A stretch of 64,000 nt of DNA from DAISKN01 sp963716925 (GTDB lineage: Bacteria > Acidobacteriota > Vicinamibacteria > Marinacidobacterales > SMYC01). Each line of letters begins with the position of its first letter. Positions within the stretch are counted from its first letter, which is position 1. The notes under the pieces were generated by a model that was not told the origin of the DNA, searched no databases, and saw nothing but the letters and a program-made list of their open reading frames with translations. The position numbers were made by a program, and so were the translations under genes. Positions 11,022 to 19,856 of this stretch are shown in pieces. The stretch lies in NCBI GenBank assembly GCA_963716925.1, contig CAVQUX010000010.1, positions 1,240,001-1,304,000 on the forward strand. The letters run 5' to 3'.

Positions 11022-11291
11022 ATGGAAGTCACGCTGGATCGCTTTGGGCGAGTGGTAATCCCCAAGAGTCTTCGCACAGATCTCGGCCTTTCCTCGGGCT
11101 CGGTGCTCGAGGTCGAGCAGGTCGAAGAGGGAATCCTCCTGAAGCCCGCTCGAGAAGCACCGCACGTTGAGGACCGAGGCGGGGTTCTGGTTTTCGTCGG
11201 AAAGCGAGAAGGAGACGTCACCGAGGCGGTCAGGTTACAACGCGAGCTCAGGTTCCGCTCTGTCGCCGGACCGAGGTCTCGGCGGCGATGA
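11022..11291 (+). CDS. AbrB/MazE-type antitoxin
   Basis: Protein of 89 residues with an N-terminal AbrB hairpin (VTLDRFGRVVIPKSLRTDLG, LSSGSVLEVEQVEEG) and a charged C-terminal tail for toxin contact. Its stop overlaps the PIN toxin start (ATGA, 11288-11291), so translation is coupled. It resembles the antitoxin at 4824 in length and layout but differs clearly in sequence. Confidence 0.85.
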   Translation: MEVTLDRFGRVVIPKSLRTDLGLSSGSVLEVEQVEEGILLKPAREAPHVEDRGGVLVFVGKREGDVTEAVRLQRELRFRSVAGPRSRRR

Positions 11292-11722
11292 AAGTCCTTT
11301 TCGACACCTCGGTTCTGGTGGCGGCGAGTGTCGAGGCGCACCCGATGCACGGCAGGGCCCTCCCGTGGCTGCAGCGAGCCCATCGCGGGGAGGTCGAGCT
11401 CCATGTCGCCTCGCACTCGCTCGCGGAGTGCTACGGCGTTCTCACCACGCTTCCCGTCCGTCCCCGAATCGCTCCCGCTACCGCCTCGCGGTTGATTCGC
11501 GACAATATCGAATCCTCCGCGCGTATCGTCTCGCTCGCCGTCTCCGACTACACCGCGGTGATTCATGACCTTGCCCAGAGAGGACTCGCCGGCGGAATCG
11601 TCTACGACGCCCTCATTGCCGCAGCGGCGAGAAAATCCGGAGTGGAGCGTCTAATCACACTCAACCCCGACGACTTCGAGCGCGCGTGGCCGGAAGGGTC
11701 CCGTTTAGTGTTCGTACCTTAG
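11288..11722 (+). CDS. PIN-domain ribonuclease toxin (VapC-like)
   Basis: Protein of 144 residues. PIN acidic residues are seen in VLFDTSVLVAAS, HSLAECYGVL, IVYDALIAAAA and the complete final motif LNPDDFERAW. It is probably a metal-dependent RNase held inactive by the AbrB protein upstream. Its TAG ends at 11722, directly abutting the stop of the convergent oxidoreductase gene. The TA pair therefore sits between the two spermidine-dehydrogenase-like paralogues. Confidence 0.88.
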   Translation: MKVLFDTSVLVAASVEAHPMHGRALPWLQRAHRGEVELHVASHSLAECYGVLTTLPVRPRIAPATASRLIRDNIESSARIVSLAVSDYTAVIHDLAQRGLAGGIVYDALIAAAARKSGVERLITLNPDDFERAWPEGSRLVFVP

Positions 11723-13627
11723 CTACCCGGCGTCGGTCACCGGCTTCGACGTGATCTCGGAAACCGCGCGATACGCCTGATCGATGGCGGCGTTGGTATA
11801 GGCGTAGGCGGCGGCGTCGGAGTTCGCTATGTGGATCCTTCCGAAAGGCTTCCGCGCGATCTCGAAAGGCGCCTGGCCCGGCGGGAACTCCGGATCCCAG
11901 AGCGAGTTGTACTCGTAGGCGTAGCCGTGGGGCCAGCGGTTCACGGTGATCCCGAGAACGTCTTTCGCGGGATCGAAACCGCCCGCTCCCAGGACGCGCC
12001 CGAGCTGCTGCCGGATCTCGCGCTCGAACGTCTCGAACGTGGTGGAGACGAGATCGTACCGCCCCGCCGCGTGCTGCTCGCGCGAGCTTCCTCCCGGACT
12101 GCAGGGGGTGCGGGTGAGATGGAGGACCATCGGCTCCTCGGGGCTCCGTGGGTGATGGTACGTCCCGAGGCTCACGGGAAAATCGAGGGTCACCCCGCTG
12201 TGGTAGCCCGACGGGCTGTATACGCTCTGGACCCCGAGCTTCTGGAACGACGTCCAGTTCCGGATGAACACGTTCGTATAGACCAGAGGCACCTTGGGCC
12301 CGTAGGCGAGGGCGTCCCGCTGCTCCTTCGGAATCTCGGGACAGAGGTAGGGAACGACCGCGTTCCAGCATCCCAGGACCACGTGGCTTCCGCGCACCTT
12401 CTCGGCGCGTCCGTCGCGAACGTAGATGACCTCGACCTCGCTCGCGCTCTCCGGATCTCCCCGGTGCTTCACCCGCACACCGGTAGAGCTCAGGCGGACC
12501 CGGACCTTCGAATCCCGGGCATCGAGCTTTCCATAGTCCATCCTCGCGGTGACGATGTCCTCCATCGTGCTCCCGCTCGTCGAGCCGGGGATCAGGTTTC
12601 GCACCAGGAGACGGGCGATTGACGCGTTCCCGTCGGGGAAGTGAAAGATGTAGGGCTCCTCGGGCTTGGGCTTGGCCGTCGCCGAAAGACCGGGGTCGTC
12701 CCCCTTCGCGAGCTTCATTCCCTGGAAGCCGGGATAGCCGAGACCCCAGCAGTCGATTGCGGGAACGCCGTCGATGCCCATCCCGTACAGGCCGTGGGTT
12801 CGGCTTCCGAAGTACTTCGCTACCTGCGGATGGACCTTCGCGTAGTCCCGGAGAAAAGCGAGGTAGCTGGTCTTCGCGAGCGTCTTCTTTTTCGCGGCCT
12901 CGTCCAGGCCCGGCATGTAGTCGATTTCTTCCTCGTACAGGCGCACGAGGTCCTGACGGGCCTCCGGCGGAAGGGGAGCTTTCGCGGCGAAGTCCGCCCA
13001 GGATGCGCCGCGCGCGCGAACGACGAGCCGGTCCTCTCCGAAGGTCTCGCGGTCGAAGAACGTGCCCGAGGAGAGCTCGAGCGAGGAGTAGAGCTTGGTA
13101 TCGAACGCCTGGTAGAAACGCTCGGTCTCGATGGCGAGCTCCTTCAGGAGCCCGGAGGCCTCGGGGCTGTAGCTCGAGGGGGTGTCGATCGACTGGGTGC
13201 CGCCGTAGCCGATGAAGGTCCGGCCCTCGTGGGTGAACTCGTTCCGCTTGGCGTGGCCTCCGAAGTCGTCGTGGTTGTCGAGAACGAGGACGCGGGTGTC
13301 GTTCCCGAGGGCCTTTCGATAGAAGTAGGCCGCGGAGAGACCCGAGATGCCCCCTCCCACGATGATGAGATCGTAGCTCTCGCCGGTATCGAGTCCGTCC
13401 TCCCACACCTGACCATCGCGCATCGAATGCGCGACCTCCCACGAGCCGTCGTGGCTTCCCCGCAGGCCGGTCAAGGCCGGGGGGTAGCGATCGGGAGCAA
13501 GGAGGCCCATCGCCCGGGCGACGGGGCTCGAGAGAAGGCTCCCTCCTACGGTGAGTCCCACCCCGTTCAGGAAATCACGGCGGGTGATGGAGCGGTTCAT
13601 GCCGAGTTCGCGATCGCGCCGGTTCAT
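11723..13627 (-). CDS. Tat-exported FAD oxidoreductase, spermidine-dehydrogenase-like (paralogue B)
   Basis: Protein of 634 residues and a paralogue of the gene at 7818. The ATG at 13627 follows GGGAGG and gives a twin-arginine signal (ITRRDFLNGVGLTVGG). The FAD motif is LIIVGGGISGLSAAYFY, followed by LVLDNHDDFGGHAKRNEF; paralogue A has LLLDNHDEFGGHARRN at the same place. The C-terminus ITVNRWPHGYAYEYN matches ITVNRWGHGYNYF of A. The reaction is probably oxidation of a polyamine or similar amine in the periplasm, but no substrate can be read from sequence. It is convergent with the PIN toxin gene and divergent from the lipoprotein gene at 13826. Confidence 0.8.
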   Translation of the reverse strand: MNRRDRELGMNRSITRRDFLNGVGLTVGGSLLSSPVARAMGLLAPDRYPPALTGLRGSHDGSWEVAHSMRDGQVWEDGLDTGESYDLIIVGGGISGLSAAYFYRKALGNDTRVLVLDNHDDFGGHAKRNEFTHEGRTFIGYGGTQSIDTPSSYSPEASGLLKELAIETERFYQAFDTKLYSSLELSSGTFFDRETFGEDRLVVRARGASWADFAAKAPLPPEARQDLVRLYEEEIDYMPGLDEAAKKKTLAKTSYLAFLRDYAKVHPQVAKYFGSRTHGLYGMGIDGVPAIDCWGLGYPGFQGMKLAKGDDPGLSATAKPKPEEPYIFHFPDGNASIARLLVRNLIPGSTSGSTMEDIVTARMDYGKLDARDSKVRVRLSSTGVRVKHRGDPESASEVEVIYVRDGRAEKVRGSHVVLGCWNAVVPYLCPEIPKEQRDALAYGPKVPLVYTNVFIRNWTSFQKLGVQSVYSPSGYHSGVTLDFPVSLGTYHHPRSPEEPMVLHLTRTPCSPGGSSREQHAAGRYDLVSTTFETFEREIRQQLGRVLGAGGFDPAKDVLGITVNRWPHGYAYEYNSLWDPEFPPGQAPFEIARKPFGRIHIANSDAAAYAYTNAAIDQAYRAVSEITSKPVTDAG

Positions 13628-13825
13628 ACAGCCTCCCAGGGTAAAGTCGATGGTATCACACGCTTTTTCTCGCACTCGGCGCGCTCCGATGCTATGATGC
13701 TTCTTTCGCCAAAATCCTTGAATGCTTCCTTCCATGAGACGCAAGCGTCCGGCTCGCGGGTCGGAAGACCACATACCCTTTCCCACCATCGCCGTCACCC
13801 GACGACATTTCCAGGAGGTTGAACG

Positions 13826-14911
13826 CTGACTTCTTCCCCCAAAGTCGCATTCGCTGTCTCTCTCCTCGCCGCCTTCGGCTGCAAGCTCGAAGAGCCTGCC
13901 ACCCCGCTCGGTAGCTCCAGTTTCGGAAGCAGCTCCGGAACCACCGCGAGCACGGGCAGCTCGTCGACTCCGCCCCCTTCGAGCGGCTCCACGCAGAACG
14001 GGCTCGGGGCCCCGAGCATCGTGAGCCCCCTTCCCGGAAACAGCTTCAACGATCCCAACCCGACGCTCACCGTGCGTAACGCAGCGTCCTCGGAATCGAC
14101 GAGGCCTACTTACAACTTCCAGGTGGGAACCGACGATGGATTCCGAGGAGTGGTCGCCGAGACGACGGGGCATCCCGAGGGTGCCTCGGAGACCTCGTGG
14201 CGCATCACTACCGCCCTCGCGAACGGGCGCTACTACTGGCGCGCGCGGGCCATGGGCTTGCTCGGTCCGGGGCCCTATTCTCCGATTTCCGACTTCTTCA
14301 TCGGGGGGAGCAGCGCTCCCTTGCCCTCGCCGCCTTCGTCGGGCCAGCTCTTCGATCCTCTCACCAACGGTCACTCGATCGGAGACCAGCGGGGTGGACG
14401 GTTCACCTCCTCGGGCTGGCAGGTGACGAGCCGCGGAGACTTCATCCGCTACGTCGTGCCCACCCTCGAGAGCGGGTTCGTCGAGTGGGAGAACCTCGGA
14501 CTGCAGCGAAGCAATCCCGCCGCCGATCTCTACACGCTGTTCGGAATGTGGGACCCATCGAAGGGCGAATATCGCGATAACCCGTACCGCGTGCACGTCC
14601 GCAAGCTCGACACCCAGGGACACAACCCGCCTTACGTTCGCCTCCGTTGGATCTCCGGCGGACAGGAGTACAACACGGGCTTCGATTTCCTCGGGTGGAA
14701 TCCGGGCCAGGTCTATCGATGGCGCGTCGAGTGGGGGCCGAGCGGCGGCGGAAACGAGGCGCGGGTTCTTCTCGACGGCCGAGTCGTCATCCGCACCGGA
14801 TACGGGCCGGCGTACCGGCCGGCGGAGCACTGGATCGAGATGGGAGTCGAGGAGCGCGCCGAGTCCATCGTGGGAACGATCTATCGCAACGTGAGCATCG
14901 GGCGGCGTTAG
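13826..14911 (+). CDS. Lipoprotein with Fn3-like and jelly-roll-like regions, CTG start
   Basis: A 361-residue protein of unknown function. The ribosome site AGGAGG (13813-13818) is 7 nt from a CTG at 13826; the only other in-frame choice after the upstream TGA is ACG at 13823. From CTG the product has a signal peptide and lipobox (VSLLAAFGC), then a Ser/Thr/Pro-rich linker, a fibronectin-III-like segment (TYNFQVGTDDGF to RYYWRARAMG) and a C-terminal beta-sandwich (YRWRVEWGPSGGGNEARVLL). Starting at the GTG at 14021 would lose the lipoprotein signal. It is probably surface-exposed. Its 3' end overlaps the convergent ArsR gene by 4 bp. Confidence 0.65.
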   Translation: MTSSPKVAFAVSLLAAFGCKLEEPATPLGSSSFGSSSGTTASTGSSSTPPPSSGSTQNGLGAPSIVSPLPGNSFNDPNPTLTVRNAASSESTRPTYNFQVGTDDGFRGVVAETTGHPEGASETSWRITTALANGRYYWRARAMGLLGPGPYSPISDFFIGGSSAPLPSPPSSGQLFDPLTNGHSIGDQRGGRFTSSGWQVTSRGDFIRYVVPTLESGFVEWENLGLQRSNPAADLYTLFGMWDPSKGEYRDNPYRVHVRKLDTQGHNPPYVRLRWISGGQEYNTGFDFLGWNPGQVYRWRVEWGPSGGGNEARVLLDGRVVIRTGYGPAYRPAEHWIEMGVEERAESIVGTIYRNVSIGRR

Positions 14912-15222
14912 AACAGCGGTCTGCCCGTGTCGAGGCACTCGAGCCATGCCTTGAGCAGGTCGAGCTTTTCTCGATTCAGGCGATAGACTCTCGTTCGGCC
15001 GTGCTTCTCGTGCACCAGGAGCCCGGCGCGCTCCAGCACCCTCAGGTGCCGGCTCACCGTAGGCCAGGCGCAGGAGAATCGCTCGGCGATCTCTCCCGCG
15101 GTCATCTCGCCGCCGCGGAAGCGAACCACCAGGAGTATCTGGCGCCTCGAGGGGTGCGCGAGGGCGGAGACGACGTCGTCGAGCTCGGCCAGCCGCTGCG
15201 CCTCGCTCCGGCGCTTACTCAA
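14908..15222 (-). CDS. ArsR-family transcriptional regulator
   Basis: Protein of 104 residues with a winged helix-turn-helix (ALAHPSRRQILLVV, AGEIAERFSCAWPTVSRHL, VLERAGLLVHEKHG). No metal-binding ELCVCD-type cysteine motif is present; the single Cys near the recognition helix and the one near the end are isolated, so a metal-independent autorepressor of the SdpR type is likely. It is translationally coupled (8-bp overlap) to the upstream 103-residue gene, and the perfect inverted repeat at 15549-15564 upstream of that gene is its probable operator. Confidence 0.88.
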   Translation of the reverse strand: MSKRRSEAQRLAELDDVVSALAHPSRRQILLVVRFRGGEMTAGEIAERFSCAWPTVSRHLRVLERAGLLVHEKHGRTRVYRLNREKLDLLKAWLECLDTGRPLF

Positions 15223-15526
15223 TCGGTCTCTCGAGCTCGATGAACTCCATCCCCTCGGCGAGCGCCCCCATGGGCTCCCAAATCGACATCACCCGGGGGG
15301 ATTGGTGGGCGACACCGGAGGCCTCGCCGTCCTTCCATTCGAAGAGCTCGACGAATCGGCGTTTCCCGTCCCGGGCGTTTCCCCGGAACCACCGCGCGGG
15401 CTTCTCCGACACCAAGCCGACTTCCCGCAGCGTCGGCCAGTGTTTCTCGAGAAGGGACTGAAATTCCTCCTCCCCGCCTCCCCGGACCCGGTAGATGCAG
15501 AGCATGCGCACTGGATTCGACGCCAT
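15215..15526 (-). CDS. Small ABM/NIPSNAP-like conserved protein
   Basis: Protein of 103 residues. Its pattern, MLCIYRVRGGGEEEFQSLL and KRRFVELFEWKDGEASG, is that of dimeric ferredoxin-like alpha+beta barrels (ABM/NIPSNAP type), which can be small monooxygenases or stress proteins. It is the first gene of an operon with the ArsR regulator. The start ATG is preceded by GGGAGGA. The function is not known. Confidence 0.7.
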   Translation of the reverse strand: MASNPVRMLCIYRVRGGGEEEFQSLLEKHWPTLREVGLVSEKPARWFRGNARDGKRRFVELFEWKDGEASGVAHQSPRVMSIWEPMGALAEGMEFIELERPIE

Positions 15527-15548
15527 GGATATCCTCCCGCGAGGACAT

Positions 15549-15564
15549 TTAGCTTAGGCGCTAA
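15549..15564 (-). promoter_or_regulatory. Probable ArsR operator
   Basis: Perfect inverted repeat TTAGC-N6-GCTAA placed just upstream of the two-gene ArsR operon. Its position and symmetry fit autorepression by the 104-residue regulator. Confidence 0.6.
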
Positions 15565-16556
15565 TTGAAGTCAAGGGCGCCGGGGGTCCTCGCTTTGTCA
15601 TCGAGGTCGATTCGGCGCAGGCTGTCTCCCCACTCCGGGGGCACCTCCAGAACGAAGGCGTTCTCGGGCAGATCCCGGTTGACCTGGATGCCGTCGGCGC
15701 GGACCGTCACCACCAGAGCGTAGTCGTCGTAGGGTCTCTCGATTCGGACCCGGGCGGGGAGCGAATATCCCGCCGCCGCAGAAGCTGGAAGGAAGCCGTC
15801 GTATCGGATGTCGGTCACGAGGTAGCCCTTCGTATCGAAGACTCGCTGGCGGACGAGAGCGATGTCTCCCATCCGGTCGAACCAGAACTGCGCGTGCGGC
15901 GAGTCGGCGCCCCTGCGGACCGCGGTCAGCACGTAGTAGCTCTTGCGCACTTCGGCGTCTTTCTTCGCTCCGGCGCGTGGGTCAGGCTCCGTTACCTGCT
16001 CCTCGTGGAGGAACGCTTCGGTTCCGGCATCGATCACCGCCGGGAGAAACGCGCGCGTGAAGTGCTGGGGTCGGATGTTCAGGAGCGGGCCCGCCTTCCC
16101 GAGCTCGGGGTCCTTCTCGAGCTTGGCTTTCTCCTCCTGGTAGGAGGCGGCGTTCGAGCCCACGATGAGCGCGCGATACTCGGGCGGATGGATGAGAAGC
16201 TGAAATCGCTCTCCGTCGGAGGCCATCTCGGCGATGTCCGCGCTCAGGACAGGCGCCTCGATGTTGAGCCGTATCGAGCTGGGACGGGCGAGAAGAAGCC
16301 GCCCGTTCGCGGTGCGATACTGCCGCCCCTTTCCTTTCTCCGTCTCCTCCACCGTCTCGAACTGGAGATCGACACGGATAACCAGAGTTCGGATCTCCTC
16401 CCAGGCGTTTACCCTCGCGACGAGGTCCTCGAGGGTGGCGGTGGCGGTAGGTGCGAGGAAGGGCACGACGTCCACACCGCGCGAGATACAGCCGGGCGAG
16501 AGGCCCGCTCCGAGAACGGCGGCGAGAACCACGGGCCATCGCATGGACGCTCTCAT
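15561..16556 (-). CDS. Outer-membrane lipoprotein, LolA/DUF4292-like
   Basis: Protein of about 331 residues. The N-terminus MRASMRWPVVLAAVLGAG leads to a lipobox ending GLSPGC. The mature part shows the LolA/LolB-like pattern of an unclosed barrel, for example VIRVDLQFETVEE, RLLLARPSSIRLNIEAP and ADIAEMASDGERFQLLIHP. Such proteins carry hydrophobic cargo or lipids in the periplasm; the exact role is unknown. ATG at 16556 or 16544 are both possible. It lies 26 bp downstream of the DUF5916 gene and is probably co-transcribed with it. Confidence 0.7.
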   Translation of the reverse strand: MRASMRWPVVLAAVLGAGLSPGCISRGVDVVPFLAPTATATLEDLVARVNAWEEIRTLVIRVDLQFETVEETEKGKGRQYRTANGRLLLARPSSIRLNIEAPVLSADIAEMASDGERFQLLIHPPEYRALIVGSNAASYQEEKAKLEKDPELGKAGPLLNIRPQHFTRAFLPAVIDAGTEAFLHEEQVTEPDPRAGAKKDAEVRKSYYVLTAVRRGADSPHAQFWFDRMGDIALVRQRVFDTKGYLVTDIRYDGFLPASAAAGYSLPARVRIERPYDDYALVVTVRADGIQVNRDLPENAFVLEVPPEWGDSLRRIDLDDKARTPGALDFN

Positions 16557-16582
16557 CCTACTACGTGGGAGAGGGACGGGGA

Positions 16583-18805
16583 TCAGCGAAGGATGTCGAA
16601 CTGGTGGGTGTACTTGACGATGAACGACCGATTCTGGGGGCCAATCAGCAGGTCTCCCAGCCCCTCGGTGTCGTTGTAGACGACGAACAGACCCGTTCCC
16701 GCGGTGTTGAGCCAGCTGAAGCGGATGTTCGACGACCACACGTCGGCGCGGTCGTTGTACTGGACGAGCGCCTGGAGGTAGATCAGCGGTGTGAAGTTGT
16801 AGCTCACCTTGAACTGGCCGAGGTTGGTGACGAAGCTTCCTTCCAGCAGGTCGATGTCGTTATAGGCCCAGGTCAGGGAGGTAATCACCTTCGACTGGTA
16901 GCGGAAGTTGATGGTGTTCTCGTAGCCGCGGCGATCGCCGGAGAGAAAACCCCCGATGTCGACGCCGCCGGAGTAGGAGAGCGGCCGCGCGAGATTGGTG
17001 TTCCACCGCCAGGCGGCCGCCCAGTTCGCGTAGCTCCCGGGGGCGACGACGATCCCCGGATAGATCTCGAAAGGCTCGGTGAGCCCCTCGACCGTGCGGT
17101 TGAACGCGGGACTGAAGAAAGCTCCGTTCTCGAAGTCCACGTGACTATCTACGTGGATCTGCTCCGTCTCCTTGAAGCCTTCGAAGTCCCAGTATCCGTT
17201 GTAGGTGATGTGCGGGCGGAGCTCGCGAAGCCAGGAGATACCTCTCCGCACGTTGAGAAAGAATCCGGTCTCGACGCTACGGTAGTCATCCCGCGTCAGG
17301 AACCCCACTTCGGGGTTGAAGTCGTCGCCCACCTCCGTGAACCCGAGCCAGACGCGGCCCTGGTTCTTCTGGTACTCGCCGCGGACGTTCAGCGCGTGCT
17401 CTCTCCCCTCGAGTCCCGGAGTGTCGGTTTTGGCCGCGAAACCGCTGAGGGTGAAGGGAACTCCGATCCCGAGTTTTCCATCGAATCCGAAGGTCCGGTT
17501 CCAGTCGTCGTCTAAAGCGAGGTCCCCCGTCGCCAGACGGTTCACGAAGAGAGCGCCGATGCTCGAGCGGTTCGGAAGCTCCCGGCTCAGGCTGGCGACG
17601 GTATAGTTGTTCGCCGGCGCCACGCCGAGCGACTCCTCGGTCTGCATATTGAGGATGCCGAGGTTGTACTGCCCCGCCTTTCCGCTCATCCTGGCGCCTC
17701 CGAGGATGGGGACGATCTGACCGCTCTCCCCGATACCGATCCTCCGGCTGAAGAACAGCTCCACCGACTCGTTCTTTCCCATCGCGAAGTTCCCCGCGTT
17801 CTCGAGGAAGAACGGGCGCTTCTCGGGGAAGAACAGGTTGAACCGGGTGAGGTTGATCTGCTGCTCGTCGACCTCGACCTGGGCGAAGTCGGTGTTGTAG
17901 GTGAGATCGAGGTTCAGGCTCGGGGTGACTCCGAACTTGGCGTCGACCCCGAAGTCGCCGTCGAGCTCGTTCTCGTCCGAGGCCGCGTAGTCCCTTTCGG
18001 ACGAGCCCAGCGCGTAGGGGGTGACCTTGAAGTTCCGCGGAGTCTCGAGCTCGAGCCCGCGGAGCTCTCCCGCCGAGGACAGTCGATGGAGACTGTAGAT
18101 ACGGGAGACGGGCGACCAGTAGACCTCTTCGCGCTTTCGCCGGATGTTCCGCTGGAAGTTCAAGCCCCAGATCTGGGGCTTGGTCGAGCCGTAGCGCAGG
18201 GTGCGGAGAGGAATCGCGAACTCCGCCGACCAGCCGAAATCGCCCACGTGGCTTCTCACCTGAAAGCTCGCGTCCCAGTTGAGATTGAAGCCTCCCCCCG
18301 AGCCCGACTGAGAGCGGTTGAATCCAGGGCCACCGCCTCCTCCCTCTCCCTCGTTCGTCACCTGGCCGTCGTACTCGATCCCCGCGGGGTTGGTTCCGAA
18401 CACGAACCCGTTCTGGCGATCGAGGTAGGTGTCGAAGATCGCGCGGAACGAATCGGTGTCGTCGAGGTTCGAGTCGCGGCGGGAGTCGGTGACGATGATT
18501 CCGGAAGGGTCGCTGTCATAGCAGATGACCCCGAGGTACAGGTGGGTCTCGTCGTAGAGCAACCGCACCTCCGTCTTCTCGGTCGCGGGCTGGCCCTCGT
18601 AGGGCTCGGCCTGGACGAAGTCGGTGATGACCCGGGCGGTCTGCCAGATCGAGTCGTCCACGATCCCGTCCAGGATCGGGGCCTCCGCGGCGACGGCGGC
18701 TTCCGCGACGCGGGTGCCGGTGGACGTTTCCTCGGCGCGAGAAACCTCGCCGAGCGCGGTGAAGAACACGGTCAGGGCGAGCGGGCGGCGCGCGGACCAA
18801 GACAT
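16583..18805 (-). CDS. CBM9-like N-terminal / DUF5916 outer-membrane beta-barrel protein
   Basis: Protein of 740 residues. A signal peptide (LALTVFFTALGEVSRA) precedes a carbohydrate-binding-family-9-like domain (about residues 40-230: ILDGIVDDSIWQTA, VRLLYDETHLYLGVICYD, GWSAEFAIPLRTLRYG). A long DUF5916 barrel follows (QVEVDEQQINLTRFNLFFPE, KRPFFLENAGNF, FFSRRIGIGESG) and ends in FIVKYTHQFDILR. It is probably an outer-membrane protein for glycan or peptide handling; the ligand is unknown. It lies between hemB and a lipoprotein gene on the same strand. Confidence 0.88.
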   Translation of the reverse strand: MSWSARRPLALTVFFTALGEVSRAEETSTGTRVAEAAVAAEAPILDGIVDDSIWQTARVITDFVQAEPYEGQPATEKTEVRLLYDETHLYLGVICYDSDPSGIIVTDSRRDSNLDDTDSFRAIFDTYLDRQNGFVFGTNPAGIEYDGQVTNEGEGGGGGPGFNRSQSGSGGGFNLNWDASFQVRSHVGDFGWSAEFAIPLRTLRYGSTKPQIWGLNFQRNIRRKREEVYWSPVSRIYSLHRLSSAGELRGLELETPRNFKVTPYALGSSERDYAASDENELDGDFGVDAKFGVTPSLNLDLTYNTDFAQVEVDEQQINLTRFNLFFPEKRPFFLENAGNFAMGKNESVELFFSRRIGIGESGQIVPILGGARMSGKAGQYNLGILNMQTEESLGVAPANNYTVASLSRELPNRSSIGALFVNRLATGDLALDDDWNRTFGFDGKLGIGVPFTLSGFAAKTDTPGLEGREHALNVRGEYQKNQGRVWLGFTEVGDDFNPEVGFLTRDDYRSVETGFFLNVRRGISWLRELRPHITYNGYWDFEGFKETEQIHVDSHVDFENGAFFSPAFNRTVEGLTEPFEIYPGIVVAPGSYANWAAAWRWNTNLARPLSYSGGVDIGGFLSGDRRGYENTINFRYQSKVITSLTWAYNDIDLLEGSFVTNLGQFKVSYNFTPLIYLQALVQYNDRADVWSSNIRFSWLNTAGTGLFVVYNDTEGLGDLLIGPQNRSFIVKYTHQFDILR

Positions 18806-18846
18806 GGTCGCCAATCTAGACAGCGGTATCGACGATCGCAAATTTC

Positions 18847-19821
18847 TCAGCGATCGTTCAGGAGCCGGGCCGCCTCCTTGGCGAAGTAAGTGAGGATCAT
18901 GTCCGCCCCCGCCCGCTTGATCGCGGTGAGGCATTCGAGGATCGCGCGGTCTCTGTCCATCCATCCGCGCTCGGCCGCGGCCACGATCATCCCGTACTCT
19001 CCGGAAACGTTGTAGGCCGCGACCGGGACGTCGAAGGCCTCCCGGACCCGGGTAATGACGTCGAGATAGGCGAGGGCCGGTTTCACCATCACGACGTCGG
19101 CACCCTCGTCGATGTCGAGCGCCACTTCCTTGAGGGCTTCCCGCCAGTTCGCGGGGTCCATCTGGTAGGTTTTCTTGTCCCCTTGACGGGGGGCCGAATC
19201 GAGAGCGCCGCGAAACGGCCCGTAGAAACAGGAGGCGTACTTCGCCGAGTACGCGAGGATTCCCACGTGGGTGTATCCCTCCTCGTCGAGGGCGTCGCGG
19301 ATTCTTCCCACGCGGCCGTCCATCATGTCCGAGGGAGCGACGAAGTCGCAGCCCGCCGCCGCATGGACCAGAGCCATCTTGCACAGGACCTCGTTGGTCT
19401 CGTCGTTCGCGACTTCGCCGTCGATGACCAGGCCGTCGTGTCCATGGATGGAGTAGGGGTCGAGAGCGACGTCGGTCTGCAGGCAGAGCTCGGGGAGCGC
19501 GTCCTTCAACGCCCGGACCGCGCGGGGCACGATAGCGTCCGGATTGAAGGCCTCGCTCGCCTCCTCGTCCTTCTTCGTCGAGTAGCCGAAGAGGTTCACG
19601 GCGCGGACCCCCGCGTCCCAGAGCTCCTTCGCCTCCCGCACCGCCTCGTCCGGCGACAGCCGGTTCTGTCCGGGCATGGTGTCGATGGGCTCCCGAAGCC
19701 CGCGGCCCTCCTTTATGAAGAGAGGGGCGATGAGCTCTCCCGGATGGAGGTCGGTCTCGCGCACCAGGGTGCGGATGGGCTCGGAGCGCCTCAACCGGCG
19801 CGGGCGATGTCGAATGTCCAT
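18847..19821 (-). CDS. hemB: Delta-aminolevulinic acid dehydratase (porphobilinogen synthase)
   Basis: Enzyme of 324 residues that condenses two 5-aminolevulinate molecules to porphobilinogen in tetrapyrrole synthesis. Both Schiff-base lysines are present in GILAYSAKYAS and VVMVKPALAYLD. The metal loop reads TDVALDPYSIHGHDG: the three cysteines of zinc enzymes are replaced by Asp/Ala, so this is the Mg-type (zinc-independent) form. It is divergent from pyrE with only 23 bp between starts (19821 and 19845) or 35 bp if pyrE starts at 19857. The later heme gene hemH is at 54139. Confidence 0.97.
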   Translation of the reverse strand: MDIRHRPRRLRRSEPIRTLVRETDLHPGELIAPLFIKEGRGLREPIDTMPGQNRLSPDEAVREAKELWDAGVRAVNLFGYSTKKDEEASEAFNPDAIVPRAVRALKDALPELCLQTDVALDPYSIHGHDGLVIDGEVANDETNEVLCKMALVHAAAGCDFVAPSDMMDGRVGRIRDALDEEGYTHVGILAYSAKYASCFYGPFRGALDSAPRQGDKKTYQMDPANWREALKEVALDIDEGADVVMVKPALAYLDVITRVREAFDVPVAAYNVSGEYGMIVAAAERGWMDRDRAILECLTAIKRAGADMILTYFAKEAARLLNDR

Positions 19822-19856
19822 GAACGGGTTTTACCAAATGAGCTATGCTCCGCGCC

